Shown: positions 1 to 5,355 of the stretch, piece by piece | How the letters are laid out: each line of letters begins with the position of its first letter | Position numbering within the stretch: position 1 is the first letter of the stretch | Assembly: GCA_902472225.1 (NCBI GenBank) | Contig: CABRNB010000146.1 | Coordinates: forward strand, 1-5,365 | Direction of reading: 5' to 3' | From: Caccousia sp900752115 | GTDB lineage: Bacteria > Bacillota > Clostridia > Oscillospirales > Acutalibacteraceae | DNA length: 5,365 bases | The notes under the pieces: generated by a model | What the model was told of the DNA's origin: nothing | Seen by the model: the letters and a program-made list of their open reading frames with translations, nothing else | The model's database searches: none | Made by a program: the position numbers and the translations under genes

Positions 1-340
1 GGAAAGCCCAGAACCCGCGGCCGACGTGGTTGAATACGCCGTCAAGGACGACGCGGATTCCGTTTTCATGCAGTTTTGCGCACAGGGCGGCAAAGCTCTC
101 GTTGGTACCGAGACGGCGATCAATCACACGGTAATCGCGCGTATCGTATCCATGGCGATCGCTCTCGAATACAGGGCAGAAATATACGGCGTCCATGCCC
201 AGCTTCAGAAGATGGGGGATCCACTCTTCAAAACGGGAAAGGCCGGGCTCTGCCGGAGCAGACTGGCCGTCGTTCTCTGCGGGGGCGCCGCAGAAGCCGA
301 GCGGATAAATTTGATAGAAATTGCTGTCAAATGCCCACAT
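1..340 (-). CDS. GH13 alpha-amylase-family glycoside hydrolase, N-terminal part (partial)
   Basis: This is the first 113 residues of a glycoside hydrolase family 13 enzyme; the rest lies beyond the left edge. The translation starts MWAFDSNFYQIYPLGF, a typical opening of the GH13 TIM barrel (strand beta1). It continues with HGYDTRDYRVIDRRLGT (63-79), the loop after beta2, and reaches conserved region I as DGVFNHVG (100-107), whose Asp and His line the active site. Family members hydrolyse or transfer alpha-1,4/1,6-glucosidic bonds in starch, glycogen or maltodextrins. There is no signal peptide, so a cytoplasmic maltodextrin-degrading role (cyclomaltodextrinase, neopullulanase or oligo-glucosidase type) is inferred; the exact specificity cannot be read without the catalytic Asp/Glu/Asp regions II-IV. 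The start at 340 is supported by AAGGAGG at 357-351, 10 nt upstream. It lies 107 nt after cca on the same strand with no clear terminator or promoter between, so read-through from cca is possible. Confidence 0.9.
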   Translation of the reverse strand, partial: MWAFDSNFYQIYPLGFCGAPAENDGQSAPAEPGLSRFEEWIPHLLKLGMDAVYFCPVFESDRHGYDTRDYRVIDRRLGTNESFAALCAKLHENGIRVVLDGVFNHVGRGFWAF

Positions 341-389
341 GTGGTATGTTCCTCCTTGGTGTTAAGAATGTGAGTATGGTAAGAAGCAT

Positions 390-413
390 CTCTCCTGGCG
401 GATGTCCGGAGAG
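390..413 (-). other. Small stem-loop between cca and the GH13 gene
   Basis: A 6-bp perfect stem (CTCTCC/GGAGAG) with a 12-nt loop lies in the 107-nt gap after cca. On the minus strand it is followed by ATGCTTCTT, which is not a proper U-tract. It is therefore at best a weak terminator or an RNA-processing element, and it may have no function. Confidence 0.25.
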
Positions 414-447
414 CGTGGGTTCGCGGAATATAAACCGGGGGAGCGCG

Positions 448-1776
448 TTACGTTTCCTCCCGGCAGAGACGGGCGGCAAGCTCGAGCAGAGCGCCGCGCT
501 CATTCGGACACGATCCGTCGATCACTGCGTCGAGCAGTCTTCGCAGAAGATTTCCCAGGGCCGGTCCGCAGGCCAGGCCGGCAAGATCGCTGCCTCCGAC
601 CGCCAACTGGCCGAGTGTCCAGCATTGTCCCTCTTGCAGGATGCGCTCCAGATCCGCCTCGGCCTGATCGAGAATCGGAAGACGGCGGAAAGCAGGCGCG
701 GCATGCGCCAGTGTGTCGGCCCGGTTCAGTTCGAGGAGCTTCCGGTACAGCGGCAGCCCGAGACGGTTGAGCCAGCGCCGGACATTGGCTTCGCCGCACA
801 CGACCGAGATATCATGAAAGCGCACAAGGGCCGTTACATTGGCCGTCATACTCCGGCTCAGACGCAGACGGCGGCACACCTGCTCCGCCACCGCGGCGCC
901 GGTCTCCTGATGGCCGCGGAAGTGCCCGCGCCCCGTCCGATCGATGCTTCTGCACTGCGGTTTACCGATGTCGTGCAGCAAAACGGCGAGCCGGAGCTCA
1001 GGATCGGTTCCGGCGTAAGCGAGAGCATGGAGTGTGTGTTCCCAGACGTCATATTGATGGTAAGGGCTTCTCTGATCGAGTCCCGCCATGGGAGCGATCT
1101 CAGGCAGAAACACCTCGAAGACGGGACGATATTCCCGCAGAACACGGACGGCGTCCTTTCCGCAGAGCAGCCGCAGAAATTCAGACGCGATTCGTTCTGC
1201 CGCAATACCCGAAAGCATCCTGCGGCACTGCAGTACGGCGGCGGAAGTGGCTTCCTCCAGAGAAAACGACAGAACGGACGCAAAGCGCAGGGCGCGCAGA
1301 ATGCGCAGGCTGTCTTCCTCAAAGCGCCGCTGCGGCGTGCCGACGCAGCGGATTCTGCGCAGGGAGAGATCGTGCTCGCCGCCGAAAAAATCGACAAGTT
1401 CACCGTTCCATGCCAGCGCGTTGACGGTGAAATCACGCCGGGCCAGATCCTGGCGCAGGCTGCGGGAAAAATGGACGGACTCCGGATGCCTGTGATCCGT
1501 ATATTGTCCGTCTACCCGGAAGGTTGTGATTTCCAACGGCAGGCCCGGAAACAGTACGGTGATAGTGCCGTGCTTTTCTCCCTGCCGGGAGAGGGGCCAG
1601 GCGGAGAAAAGTCCGGCGGTTTCCTCCGGCAGAGCGGAGGTGGTAACGTCCCAGTCATGGGGAGAAAGTCCCAAGAGGGTGTCGCGCACACAGCCGCCCA
1701 CCAGATAGGCCTCGAATCCTGCTTCGTGCAGCGTGTCGAGTGCCTGTTTGACCGGTTCAGGCATATTTGGCCGCAT
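448..1776 (-). CDS. cca: CCA-adding tRNA nucleotidyltransferase with HD domain
   Basis: Class II tRNA nucleotidyltransferase that builds or repairs the 3'-terminal CCA of tRNAs from CTP and ATP in the cytoplasm. Of 442 residues, the N-terminal polymerase-beta-like head has LVGGCVRD (25-32) and the metal-binding DWD (41-43), then ARRDFTVNA (112-120) and the nucleotide-recognition motif EEDSLRILRALRF (153-165). A central HD domain follows, with WEHT (245-248), LLHDIGKP (266-273), HFRGH (285-289) and RFHD (319-322). The C-terminal part (about 365-442) has the LAVGGSDLAGL segment (391-401) common in Firmicute CCA enzymes. The HD motifs look intact, so phosphohydrolase activity is possible but unproven. 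The start at 1776 was chosen because AGGAGGAGGG ends 5 nt upstream; a 16-residue extension to 1824 is open but would include a strong stem-loop, and the Met at 1764 is too far from the ribosome binding site. A poly(A) polymerase of the same superfamily is less likely given the HD layout and the Gram-positive context. Confidence 0.95.
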   Translation of the reverse strand: MRPNMPEPVKQALDTLHEAGFEAYLVGGCVRDTLLGLSPHDWDVTTSALPEETAGLFSAWPLSRQGEKHGTITVLFPGLPLEITTFRVDGQYTDHRHPESVHFSRSLRQDLARRDFTVNALAWNGELVDFFGGEHDLSLRRIRCVGTPQRRFEEDSLRILRALRFASVLSFSLEEATSAAVLQCRRMLSGIAAERIASEFLRLLCGKDAVRVLREYRPVFEVFLPEIAPMAGLDQRSPYHQYDVWEHTLHALAYAGTDPELRLAVLLHDIGKPQCRSIDRTGRGHFRGHQETGAAVAEQVCRRLRLSRSMTANVTALVRFHDISVVCGEANVRRWLNRLGLPLYRKLLELNRADTLAHAAPAFRRLPILDQAEADLERILQEGQCWTLGQLAVGGSDLAGLACGPALGNLLRRLLDAVIDGSCPNERGALLELAARLCREET

Positions 1777-1805
1777 GCAATCCCTCCTCCTGTACTTCCG
1801 TCCGG

Positions 1806-1833
1806 CTCCGGGCGGTGCGAACACCGGCCGGAG
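1806..1833 (-). promoter_or_regulatory. Strong stem-loop in the cca leader, upstream of the ribosome binding site
   Basis: On the minus strand this reads CTCCGG-C-CGGTG, loop TTCG, CACCG-C-CCGGAG. That is a 6-bp outer stem, one C.C mismatch, a 5-bp inner stem and a UUCG tetraloop. It lies 14 nt upstream of the AGGAGGAGGG of cca (1791-1781). It is not a terminator because no T-tract follows. If transcribed from the promoter at 1965-1993 it would sit in the untranslated leader. A role in mRNA stability or in keeping the ribosome binding site open is inference. Confidence 0.5.
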
Positions 1834-1964
1834 AGCATCCCGGCAATGACTTTGTGATTACTCATTCTCTTTGCTGCTTTTTTGGGTGATAGTGCCCAAA
1901 GTGCAAGAAAACATCCTGCGAAAAGCGGAGAAAGACGGGAAAAATAACCAACAAAACCATTCTC

Positions 1965-1993
1965 AGTATATCGGATCGGGAAGGGAAGTGCAA
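1965..1993 (-). promoter_or_regulatory. Housekeeping (sigma-A-type) promoter for cca
   Basis: On the minus strand TTGCAC (1993-1988) is followed after exactly 17 nt by TATACT (1970-1965). The -10 box matches TATAAT at 5 of 6 positions; the -35 keeps only the TTG. It lies in the 239-nt gap between sigG and cca. A start near 1958 is predicted, giving a leader of about 180 nt. This would separate vegetative cca expression from sporulation-specific sigG. A 32-codon open frame (1960-1862) inside the leader begins almost at the predicted transcript start and has no ribosome binding site, so it is not called as a gene. Confidence 0.6.
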
Positions 1994-2015
1994 GGATTTA
2001 TTTTTGGGACGAAAT

Positions 2016-2798
2016 TCAGAGCTCGCGTTTGATCTTTTCGAGAGCTCCCTTTTCCAGCCTTGACACCTGAGCCTGGCTGATATGGATTTCGGAAGCGACT
2101 TCCATCTGCGTTTTTCCCTGAAAAAACCGCATGGTGAGGATTCGCTTTTCACGGTCGTTGAGCTCGCTGATTGCCTGACGCAGGGCGATTTCCTCGATCC
2201 AGTCGCTGTCGCCGCCCCGGGTGTCGCCCACCTGATCCATGACGTAGATGGTATCCCCGCCGTCGTTGAAGACGGGTTCGTAAAGCGATACGGGATCCAC
2301 AATGGATTCCAGAGCCAGCACCACATCCTCGCGCGGCAAATTCAGTTCCTTTGCAATCTGTTCCACCGTGGGTTCCCGGCTGTTTTCCGCCTGCAGCCGT
2401 TCCTTGACCTGCATGGCCTTATACGCGGTGTCACGCAGGGAACGGCTCACGCGGATGCTGTTGTTGTCCCGCAGATAGCGCCGGATTTCTCCGATAATCA
2501 TCGGCACGCCGTAGGTGGAAAATTTTACGTCGAGATCGGGGTTGAAGTTGTCAATGGCCTTCATCAGGCCGATGCAGCCTACCTGGAAGAGATCGTCCAG
2601 GTTTTCGCCTCGGTTGGTGAAGCGCTGGATGACACTTAAGACAAGCTTGAGGTTTCCGTTGATCATCTCTTCGCGGGCCTGCTCGCGTTCCGCCGGTGTT
2701 CCGTGGCGGATCTTCTGAAGCAGAGCGCGTTTTTCCGCCTCTGTCAGCACCTTCAGCCTGGAGGTGTTGACCCCGCAGATTTCCACTTTATTATACAT
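2016..2798 (-). CDS. sigG: RNA polymerase sporulation-specific sigma factor SigG
   Basis: Sigma-G directs RNA polymerase to late forespore genes (spore coat-independent functions such as SASP, germination and DNA-protection genes) after engulfment. The 260 residues equal the length of Bacillus SigG. The diagnostic N-terminus KVEICGVNTSRL (4-15) is present. Then come region 2.1-2.2 (NLKLVLSVIQRF 49-60; DDLFQVGCIGLMKAIDNF 68-85), the core region 2.3-2.4 (VKFSTYGVPMIIGEIRRYLRD, 91-111, then NNSIRVSRSLRD to 123), region 3 (about 130-190, with DPVSLYEPVFNDGGD) and the region 4 helix-turn-helix (FFQGKTQMEVASEIHISQAQVSRLEK, 225-250). No pro-sequence is present, as expected for SigG. The start at 2798 is favoured by AAGGAGG 8 nt upstream and by alignment to other SigG N-termini; the Met six codons earlier (2816) would precede this ribosome binding site. 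No sigE or spoIIGA is adjacent on the visible upstream side; a divergent ylmC-like gene is there instead. SigF is the closest alternative, but KVEICGV marks SigG. Confidence 0.97.
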   Translation of the reverse strand: MYNKVEICGVNTSRLKVLTEAEKRALLQKIRHGTPAEREQAREEMINGNLKLVLSVIQRFTNRGENLDDLFQVGCIGLMKAIDNFNPDLDVKFSTYGVPMIIGEIRRYLRDNNSIRVSRSLRDTAYKAMQVKERLQAENSREPTVEQIAKELNLPREDVVLALESIVDPVSLYEPVFNDGGDTIYVMDQVGDTRGGDSDWIEEIALRQAISELNDREKRILTMRFFQGKTQMEVASEIHISQAQVSRLEKGALEKIKREL

Positions 2799-2823
2799 GG
2801 CCTCTTCCTCCTTCATCCATTTT

Positions 2824-2853
2824 CAGTATTGCCGGATTGGAAGAACGCCATAC
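2824..2853 (-). promoter_or_regulatory. Forespore (sigma-F/sigma-G class) promoter of sigG
   Basis: On the minus strand GTATG (2853-2849) is followed after 15 nt by GGCAATACTG (2833-2824). The downstream box fits the sigma-F -10 consensus GGNNANAMTR at every position, and the upstream box fits the -35 forms GYATA (4 of 5) and GHATR (5 of 5). The 15-nt spacer is the one reported for sigma-F promoters. Read as a sigma-G promoter (18-nt spacer), the -10 is AATACTG, 5 of 7 to CATNHTA. The box ends 25 nt before the ATG, which implies a leader of only about 18-20 nt that still contains AAGGAGG. Transcription of sigG by sigma-F, then by sigma-G itself, is established in Bacillus; use of this site here is inferred from sequence. 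Confidence 0.65.
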
Positions 2854-3008
2854 GGAAGAAAGAAAATTTCGGAGAATGCAAAAAGAGCCCCGGCACTGCA
2901 TAAGATAGGAAGAGCGGCTGTTCCGGCCTGATGTCCCGGAAGAAGCGAGCCTGAAAACGAAGCGGGGGGCAACCGGGCGGAAAAGACAGTGAGAAGGGGG
3001 AAGACGCT

Positions 3009-3302
3009 ATGATTTGCAGAATGGGTCAGCTGCGCCGCAGAGAGGTGATCAGCGTAAAGGACGGTACGCGCGTGGGCACTGTCTGCGACGCGGAGCTGGA
3101 CATGGAAAACGCCCGCCTGACGGCGCTTGTCGTCTACGGCAGACCCAGGCTCTTCGGCCTGCTGGGGAGGGAAGAGGATATCGTGATTCGCTGGCCGGAC
3201 ATTCAGGTGATCGGGGAGGATACGATCCTTGTCAATTATCAGGAGCGCGTCCGAGTCCGGCGCAGGCGAAGCCTTCTGTCTTTCCTGTTCGGGGAGGAGT
3301 AA
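3009..3302 (+). CDS. YlmC/YmxH-family sporulation protein, PRC-barrel domain
   Basis: Small 97-residue protein with one PRC-barrel-like domain (about 6-76), of the YlmC/YmxH family found in spore-forming Firmicutes. Visible family features are the early REVISVKDGTRVGTVCDAELD (11-31), the central LFGLLGREEDIVIRWPDI (48-65) and the closing IGEDTILV (68-75). The biochemical role of the family is not established; the sporulation link rests on its distribution and on its place near sigG. After the domain comes a short tail with an Arg cluster and then hydrophobic residues (about 79-95: RVRVRRRR then SLLSFLF), which may contact membrane or nucleic acid (inference). The start at 3009 has GAAGGGGG 8 nt upstream; a second Met at codon 5 is possible. 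The gene diverges from sigG. In Bacillus ylmC lies just downstream of sigG, so the neighbourhood is shared but the orientation differs. Confidence 0.85.
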   Translation: MICRMGQLRRREVISVKDGTRVGTVCDAELDMENARLTALVVYGRPRLFGLLGREEDIVIRWPDIQVIGEDTILVNYQERVRVRRRRSLLSFLFGEE

Positions 3303-3317
3303 CGTCCGCCCTTGTGA

Positions 3318-3346
3318 CGTCTGACGGGAAAGGCCGTCGAAAGACG
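3318..3346 (+). other. Bulged stem-loop after the ylmC-like gene
   Basis: CGTCT-GACGG, a 6-nt loop, CCGTC, a 3-nt GAA bulge and AGACG form a 10-bp stem 16 nt after the stop codon of the ylmC-like gene. What follows is CAAAAAATAGG, an A-tract, not a T-tract. It is thus not a standard intrinsic terminator on the plus strand. It could be an inefficient terminator or an mRNA 3'-end stabiliser. Confidence 0.35.
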
Positions 3347-3369
3347 CAAAAAATAGGGGAGAATTTTCC

Positions 3370-3398
3370 TTGCAATCGCGGATTCTTTATGCTATAAT
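3370..3398 (+). promoter_or_regulatory. Strong extended -10 promoter for rpsB-tsf
   Basis: TTGCAA (3370-3375), a 17-nt spacer and a perfect TATAAT (3393-3398) are present, with TGC directly before the -10 box (extended -10, TGnTATAAT). A transcript start near 3405 is predicted, about 95 nt before rpsB. This is the best-matching housekeeping promoter in the window and suits a growth-rate-linked translation operon. Confidence 0.85.
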
Positions 3399-3404
3399 AA
3401 TTCG

Positions 3405-3499
3405 CGCAAAACACACGCCGACCCCGGCGAATCGGTGCCCTGCGGGGTTCTGCGCCAACCATTGGGGGCGGCGGAGGAATAACCAAGGAGGAATAAAAA
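3405..3499 (+). promoter_or_regulatory. Structured 5' leader of rpsB
   Basis: The GC-rich leader can form CGCCG-ACCC-CGGCG (3416-3429). Alternatively, ACCCC (3421-3425) can pair with GGGGT (3444-3448), enclosing GGC/GCC (3426-3428 with 3437-3439). These two folds exclude each other. A further stem pairs 3453-3458 with 3462-3470 (CCAA/TTGG core, G bulge). Two copies of GGAGGAATAA (3473-3482 and 3487-3496) follow; only the second is at proper distance (AGGAGG, 8 nt) from the ATG at 3500. In E. coli the rpsB leader mediates feedback by S2; whether this unrelated-looking leader does so is inference. Confidence 0.45.
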
Positions 3500-4243
3500 A
3501 TGGCAGTAGTATCTATGAAGCAGCTTCTGGAAGCCGGTGTTCATTTCGGCCACCAGACCAGAAGATGGAACCCGAAGATGGCGGAATACATCTTCACCGA
3601 GCGCAACGGCATCTACATCATCGATCTGCAGAAGACCGTTCGCAAGCTCGAGGACGCTTACAATTTTGTCCGTCAGCTTTCCATGGAGGGCAAGAGCGTG
3701 CTCTTCGTCGGCACGAAGAAGCAGGCTCAGGATTCCGTTCGTGATGAGGCGCAGCGCGCCGGCGCTTACTATGTGAACGCCCGCTGGCTGGGCGGTATGC
3801 TCACCAACTTCCGCACCATTCGCCGCCGCATCGACCGCCTGAACCAGCTCAAGGCTATGGAGGCCGACGGCACGTTTGATATGCTCCCGAAGAAGGAAGT
3901 CGTCAAGCTCAACCTCGAGATCGAGAAGCTCGAGAAGTTCCTGGGCGGCATCAAGGAGATGAAGCAGCTCCCCGGCGCTCTCTTCATCGTCGATCCCCGC
4001 AAGGAGCGCATTGCTGTGGCTGAGGCCAAGAAGCTCGGCATTCCGATTGTTGCGATTGTCGACACCAACTGCGATCCCGATGAGATCGATTACGTGATCC
4101 CGGGCAACGACGACGCCATCCGCGCCGTTAAGCTGATCTCCGGCACCATTGCCAGCGCAATTGTCGAGGGCAAGGAGGGCCAGATGGGCGCCGCTGAGGC
4201 GGAGGCCAAGGAGAACGAGACCGACGAGGCTGCCGCTGAATAA
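3500..4243 (+). CDS. rpsB: 30S ribosomal protein S2
   Basis: Ribosomal protein S2 of the small subunit, which binds late in 30S assembly near the head-body junction and S1/Shine-Dalgarno region. The 247-residue product is of normal length. It shows the family start MKQLLEAGVHFGHQTRRWNPKM (6-27), then YIFTERNGIYIIDLQKT (30-46), VLFVGTKKQAQ (67-77), ARWLGGMLTNF (94-104), the coiled-coil-forming helical hairpin (about 107-155) and LPGALFIVDPRKERIAVAEAKKLGIPIVAIVDTNCDP (157-193). The last 20 residues are an acidic, Ala/Glu-rich tail, as in many Firmicute S2 proteins. Codon use is strongly biased to GC-ending codons and GAG/AAG, as expected for high expression. AAGGAGG lies 8 nt before the ATG. 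It is first in an operon with tsf, 89 nt downstream. Confidence 0.99.
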   Translation: MAVVSMKQLLEAGVHFGHQTRRWNPKMAEYIFTERNGIYIIDLQKTVRKLEDAYNFVRQLSMEGKSVLFVGTKKQAQDSVRDEAQRAGAYYVNARWLGGMLTNFRTIRRRIDRLNQLKAMEADGTFDMLPKKEVVKLNLEIEKLEKFLGGIKEMKQLPGALFIVDPRKERIAVAEAKKLGIPIVAIVDTNCDPDEIDYVIPGNDDAIRAVKLISGTIASAIVEGKEGQMGAAEAEAKENETDEAAAE

Positions 4244-4266
4244 GCGCAGAACCCGAACGGAGTACG

Positions 4267-4299
4267 GCACGGCACGCCAGCATTCCTGGCGTGCTGTGC
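4267..4299 (+). promoter_or_regulatory. Intercistronic hairpin between rpsB and tsf
   Basis: A 14-bp stem pairs 4267-4280 with 4286-4299 with a single G.U pair and the loop CATTC, inside the 89-nt rpsB-tsf gap. The following bases, GTGGTTATAG, are not a T-tract. It is therefore not a standard full terminator. A partial attenuator, an RNase processing site or a 3'-end stabiliser for rpsB mRNA are the plausible roles. It ends 21 nt before the GGAGG of tsf. Confidence 0.6.
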
Positions 4300-4332
4300 G
4301 TGGTTATAGACTGAAAAATTGGAGGAATTAAC

Positions 4333-5241
4333 ATGGCATTTACTGCAAAGGACGTAGCGGCTCTCCGTGAGAAGACCGGCTGCGGCATGATGGACTGCAA
4401 GAAGGCACTGACTGCTTCCAACGGCGATATGGACGCCGCGATTGATTTCCTGCGCGAAAAGGGCCTTGCCGCCGCCACGAAGAAGGCTGGCCGCATTGCC
4501 GCCGAGGGCATGGCGTATTCCTATGTTGACGGCAGCGTCGGCGTTGCTGTCGAGGTCAACGCTGAGACGGACTTCGTTGCCAAGAACGCTGATTTCCAGG
4601 CTTTCGTGAAGACGGTTGCCGAGACGGTTGCCGCTGTGAACCCGGCTGATATGGACGCCCTTCTGGCTGCTCAGGCTGTCGGTCACGACATGAGCGTTGA
4701 GGATCTGCGCAAGGAGAAGGTTCTCACCATCGGCGAGAACATCAAGATCCGCCGCTTCCAGCGTTATGACGGCGTTGTTGTTTCCTATATCCACATGGGC
4801 GGCAAGATCGCCGTTCTCGTGAAGTTCGACACCTCCGCGGAGGTTGCCGCGAAGGCCGAGTTCCAGGAGTATGCGAAGAACATCGCCATGCAGATCGCCG
4901 CTGTCAACCCGCTGTACCTCAACAGCAGCGTGGTTCCCGCCGATGTAATCGAGCACGAGCGCAAGATTGCCACCGAGCAGGCTGCCAGCACCGGCAAGCC
5001 GGCCAACGTCATTGAGAAGATGGTCGACGGCAAGATCAAGAAGTACTTCAAGGAAGTTTGCCTTGTTGAGCAGGAGTACGTGAAGGACAACAAGCTGTCC
5101 ATTCAGCAGTACACCGACTCCGTTGCCAAGGAGCTCGGCGGCTCCATCGCCATCGTGGACTATGTCCGCTTTGAGAAGGGCGAGGGCCTTGAGAAGCGCG
5201 AGGACAATTTCGCGGACGAAGTTGCCAGCATGATTAAATAA
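4333..5241 (+). CDS. tsf: Translation elongation factor Ts (EF-Ts)
   Basis: EF-Ts is the cytoplasmic guanine-nucleotide exchange factor that releases GDP from EF-Tu so that it can bind GTP and aminoacyl-tRNA again. The 302 residues are close to the usual 290-300 of Firmicutes. The N-terminal UBA-like domain has the signature LREKTGCGMMDCKKAL (11-26) and runs to about 55. The second signature EVNAETDFVAKN (74-85) holds the TDFVAKN motif whose Asp-Phe inserts near the EF-Tu magnesium site. Two dimerisation subdomains follow (about 56-140 and 141-285), the second containing HMGGKIAVLVKF (154-165), and the C-terminal module includes LVEQEYVKD (244-252). GGAGG lies 7 nt before the ATG. The gene is second in the rpsB-tsf operon and is closed by a strong terminator 33 nt after its stop, so pyrH and frr are not directly co-transcribed. 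Confidence 0.99.
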   Translation: MAFTAKDVAALREKTGCGMMDCKKALTASNGDMDAAIDFLREKGLAAATKKAGRIAAEGMAYSYVDGSVGVAVEVNAETDFVAKNADFQAFVKTVAETVAAVNPADMDALLAAQAVGHDMSVEDLRKEKVLTIGENIKIRRFQRYDGVVVSYIHMGGKIAVLVKFDTSAEVAAKAEFQEYAKNIAMQIAAVNPLYLNSSVVPADVIEHERKIATEQAASTGKPANVIEKMVDGKIKKYFKEVCLVEQEYVKDNKLSIQQYTDSVAKELGGSIAIVDYVRFEKGEGLEKREDNFADEVASMIK

Positions 5242-5274
5242 GAACGAGAAAGCCGCATTTGGTTTTCCTGTAAA

Positions 5275-5310
5275 AAGCGAGCCGTGGAGCAATCCACGGC
5301 TCGCTTTTTT
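5275..5310 (+). terminator. Intrinsic terminator of rpsB-tsf, probably bidirectional
   Basis: AAGCGAGCCGTGGA (5275-5288), loop GCAA and a perfect complement at 5293-5306 give a 14-bp stem followed by a T6 run (5305-5310) and CTT. The A5 stretch at 5272-5276 supplies a T-tract on the other strand, so the hairpin should also work for minus-strand transcripts. Confidence 0.95.
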
Positions 5311-5330
5311 CTTGCTGCCTTTAGGCTTAA

Positions 5331-5355
5331 CAAAACCCCTGGTTCAACCAGGGGT
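5331..5355 (-). terminator. Minus-strand intrinsic terminator for a convergent gene beyond the right edge
   Basis: ACCCCTGG (5335-5342) and CCAGGGGT (5348-5355) form an 8-bp stem with loop TTCAA. On the minus strand it is followed by TTTTGTT; on the plus strand by AAATAAAAAA. The T-tract therefore lies on the minus strand, so it most likely ends a leftward transcript entering from the right of the window. The 124 nt after tsf hold no gene. Confidence 0.6.

Noticed and set aside
76..1857. 593-codon plus-strand open frame opposite cca and the GH13 gene
   Set aside because: It covers two recognisable genes on the other strand, its product is rich in Arg/Gln/Gly without recognisable domain, and it has no ribosome binding site. 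It is a shadow of GC-rich codon bias.
1880..1901. TTTGGG/CCCAAA hairpin between sigG and cca as a terminator
   Set aside because: On neither strand is the stem followed by a T-tract, and the stem is only 6 bp; no support as a terminator of sigG.
1862..1960. 32-codon minus-strand open frame in the cca leader (starts MVLLVIFPVF)
   Set aside because: A hydrophobic start could suggest a leader peptide, but there is no Shine-Dalgarno sequence and the ATG falls almost on the predicted transcript start.
2082..2639. 185-codon plus-strand open frame opposite sigG
   Set aside because: Entirely antisense to a well-conserved sigma factor and without recognisable features.
2899..2906. CATAAGAT as a sigma-E -10 box for the ylmC-like gene
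   Set aside because: It fits CATANNNT, but no acceptable -35 (KMATATT-like) lies 14-15 nt upstream.
3392..4270. 292-codon minus-strand open frame opposite rpsB
   Set aside because: Antisense to rpsB, Leu/Ala-rich and without domain or ribosome binding site; a codon-bias shadow.
4090..5292. 400-codon minus-strand open frame opposite tsf and the end of rpsB
   Set aside because: It is fully antisense to the clear tsf gene, crosses the terminator and has a low-complexity Leu/Ala/Asn-rich product. It arises from the strong codon bias of rpsB and tsf.
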